A program made the translations under genes and the position numbers. Below the pieces are notes generated by a model. The model ran no database searches and was not told where the DNA came from. It saw only the letters and a program-made list of their open reading frames with translations. Below, piece after piece: positions 61,121-64,000 of a stretch of 64,000 bases of DNA. The stretch is taken from NCBI GenBank assembly GCA_015228935.1, contig JADGCO010000001.1, positions 1-64,000 on the forward strand. The letters are read 5' to 3'. How positions within the stretch are numbered: position 1 is the stretch's first letter; every line of letters begins with the position of its first letter. Source of the DNA: Magnetococcales bacterium. Its GTDB lineage: Bacteria; Pseudomonadota; Magnetococcia; Magnetococcales; DC0425bin3.

Positions 61121-61620
61121 AACAAGTGGGTGCCTATCTATTCCAGGGAATTGCCTATGGCCTGTTCTGTCTGGTCATCTATTATTTTTCCACCAGTCCG
61201 GCCTATCACTACCTGCCACCAGGCCATGCCGAACTCCGGCTGGCCTTCAAACATACGGCAGAGTTGCGCGAACCCTGCCGGAAACGAACCCCGGAAGAGC
61301 TGCTGAAACTTCCCCCCAACATGCGCAAACCCATGTCCTGTTCCCGCGCCCGTTCCCCCATCCACATCGAACTGGCCATGGACGGAAAATTTCTGGCCCA
61401 ATCCACTTTCCCCCCCCCCGGTTTGCACGATGATGGCTCCGCATTCGTCTACGCCAAGTTTCCGGTGCCAGCCGGCAACCATCTCCTGGAAGTCCGCATG
61501 GATGACAGCGTGGCCACCCCGGGATTTGAATTTCAAGTCAGCCAGCAACGCACCCTGACTCCCGGGCAGCTTCTGGTAATCGGCTTCGACGACACCACCC
61601 GGACATTCACCTTTCACTGA
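61117..61620 (+). CDS. Small membrane-anchored protein of unknown function
   Basis: 167 residues, ATGA-coupled to the cytochrome b fusion. One N-terminal helix (~8-25) then a periplasmic domain with two cysteines ('REPCRKRTPEE', 'KPMSCSRARSP') and a beta-sandwich-like end ('NHLLEVRMDDSVATPGFEF'). No family recognised. Its strict coupling to the fusion gene suggests that it is a subunit or assembly factor of that complex. The last 48 bases are duplicated downstream. Confidence 0.65.
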   Translation: MKQVGAYLFQGIAYGLFCLVIYYFSTSPAYHYLPPGHAELRLAFKHTAELREPCRKRTPEELLKLPPNMRKPMSCSRARSPIHIELAMDGKFLAQSTFPPPGLHDDGSAFVYAKFPVPAGNHLLEVRMDDSVATPGFEFQVSQQRTLTPGQLLVIGFDDTTRTFTFH

Positions 61621-61678
61621 GCCGTTGATTGGTAGTCGGCTTCGACGACACCATCCGGACATTCACCTTTCACTGAGT
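61574..61678 (+). repeat. Tandem duplication of a gene's 3' end
   Basis: 61574-61622 (end of the preceding gene, including stop) recurs at 61630-61678 with about three changes; period 56 bases. The second copy has no reading frame of its own. Same kind of event as at 43713-43788. Confidence 0.9.
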
Positions 61679-61897
61679 TGTCGATACAGCACCACTCCCG
61701 TCAACCCCTGCCGCAGGTGGTGGCATATAACGCTCAATGATCTGAAAGGTGATCAGGGAAAACATCAGAATCAAGACGAAAAAAATGACCGAACGGTGTT
61801 GAAATCGGGCACCGCGTTGCCTCTCCAGCGCCTCCAGAATACGAGCTGTCAGAAGATAAAGAACAACACCCACCAGGACAAAAATAACGGATTGCAT
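61670..61897 (-). CDS. Small two-helix membrane protein
   Basis: 75 residues from ATG at 61897, which has CTGGAGGAAGCC directly upstream (the longer frame to 61954 does not). Two hydrophobic helices ('VIFVLVGVVLYLLTA', 'VIFFVLILMFSLITFQII') with a basic loop between and a Pro/Gly-rich tail. No family known to me. Convergent with the respiratory operon and divergent from nirS. Confidence 0.55.
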   Translation of the reverse strand: MQSVIFVLVGVVLYLLTARILEALERQRGARFQHRSVIFFVLILMFSLITFQIIERYMPPPAAGVDGSGAVSTTQ

Positions 61898-62020
61898 GGC
61901 TTCCTCCAGGATCATTTGAACGGAAAGCAGATACTCTACCTCCAATAAACGCAAAATAAAGCCCCTGTCGATTTCTGATACGTTTTGTTACAAATATTTT
62001 ACAATTTTCTTTGCATTAAT

Positions 62021-63776
<1,756 letters not shown>

Positions 63777-63844
63777 TTGCTGGAGTCTGGCAGCCAGTCG
63801 CTGCCGGAGTCTGGCAATCTGTCGCCAGAATGATGTTCAAGGCC

Positions 63845-63880
63845 GTGCCTTCCGTCCCCCCACAGGGCGACGGAAGGCAC
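63845..63880 (+). terminator. Strong hairpin after nirS
   Basis: GTGCCTTCCGTC (63845-63856) and GACGGAAGGCAC (63869-63880) form a perfect 12-base-pair stem with a 12-base loop. No T-run follows; a transcript-end stabiliser or factor-dependent terminator is possible. A direct repeat GGAGTCTGGCA precedes it (near 63783 and 63809). Confidence 0.6.
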
Positions 63881-64000
63881 GACCTGCGCCCTGTGTGTCA
63901 ACTTTGCAATTGTTTTTTCTGCACTTTGGACATAGCATGGAACGTCTGTTTCCCCGTCTGGCCAATAGATCGCAATCCGCGAGGAAAAGATTGTGAAAGG
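63881..64000 (+). other. Leader of the next gene, possible start at 63993
   Basis: GAGGAAAAGATT precedes a GTG at 63993-63995, so the next gene after nirS may begin at the very end of the window. Only two codons are visible. The short frame from ATG 63938 is not convincing. Confidence 0.3.

Overview
The window looks like a GC-rich proteobacterial chromosome. Dense co-oriented operons, repeated GC-rich palindromic elements, many Rpn-type nuclease remnants, an MSHA-like pilus locus and a chemotaxis-type sensor fragment together suggest a relative of the magnetotactic Magnetococcia. That placement is inference and no ribosomal RNA is present to test it. No tRNA, rRNA or CRISPR array was seen.

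Layout. 1-1412: an IS1634-type transposase remnant joined to a decapitated alkD-like repair gene. 1496-3082: a secreted protein and a small AT-rich membrane-protein patch. 3277-14458: first half of a type IV (MSHA-like) pilus locus, with an unusual PilM-like/GspE fusion ATPase, GspF, PilM/N-, PilO- and PilP-like parts, minor pilins (one with a long Thr/Ser stalk), a helical accessory protein and a likely major pilin. 14547-29467: an island splitting the pilus locus. It holds an ABC ATPase, a four-gene glycan cluster (radical SAM, GT2, carbamoyltransferase, GT39-like), an unrecognised three-gene cassette (21501-26096), an Rpn nuclease between two copies of the end of an ABC permease gene, and a further minor pilin. 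29743-38578: a sensor-only membrane protein, then mshM-mshL-mshN-mshE in one overlapping operon. 38708-43712: a hybrid histidine kinase and a REC-PP2C phosphatase.

44183-51770: an AEC carrier divergent from a TolC-MacA-MacB exporter whose ATPase and permease are separated by a DUF2281/PIN toxin-antitoxin pair, with a second such pair just downstream. 51803-54568 is a decayed region (a large surface-protein fragment with an in-frame stop, an AT-rich gap and an Rpn/DUF4351-like remnant).

54597-63776: an anaerobic respiration block. A heme-copper enzyme (small subunit, CuA subunit II, subunit I) is followed by heme O synthase, an SCO protein, a cytochrome b-ferredoxin-MvhD fusion and a small membrane protein; then comes nirS (cytochrome cd1 nitrite reductase). 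Subunit I has Gln where oxygen reductases of the ba3 type have the cross-linked active-site Tyr, so it may reduce NO rather than O2. TTGATnnnnGTCAA boxes precede both the oxidase-like operon (two copies) and nirS (one copy, with a well-placed -10), suggesting one FNR/DNR-type regulon that makes NO with NirS and removes it with the heme-copper enzyme.

The best candidates for something undescribed are this tyrosine-less CuA enzyme with its electron-transfer fusion partner, the three-gene unknown cassette, and the pilus locus with a duplicated PilM-like domain fused to a motor ATPase and a mucin-like minor pilin.
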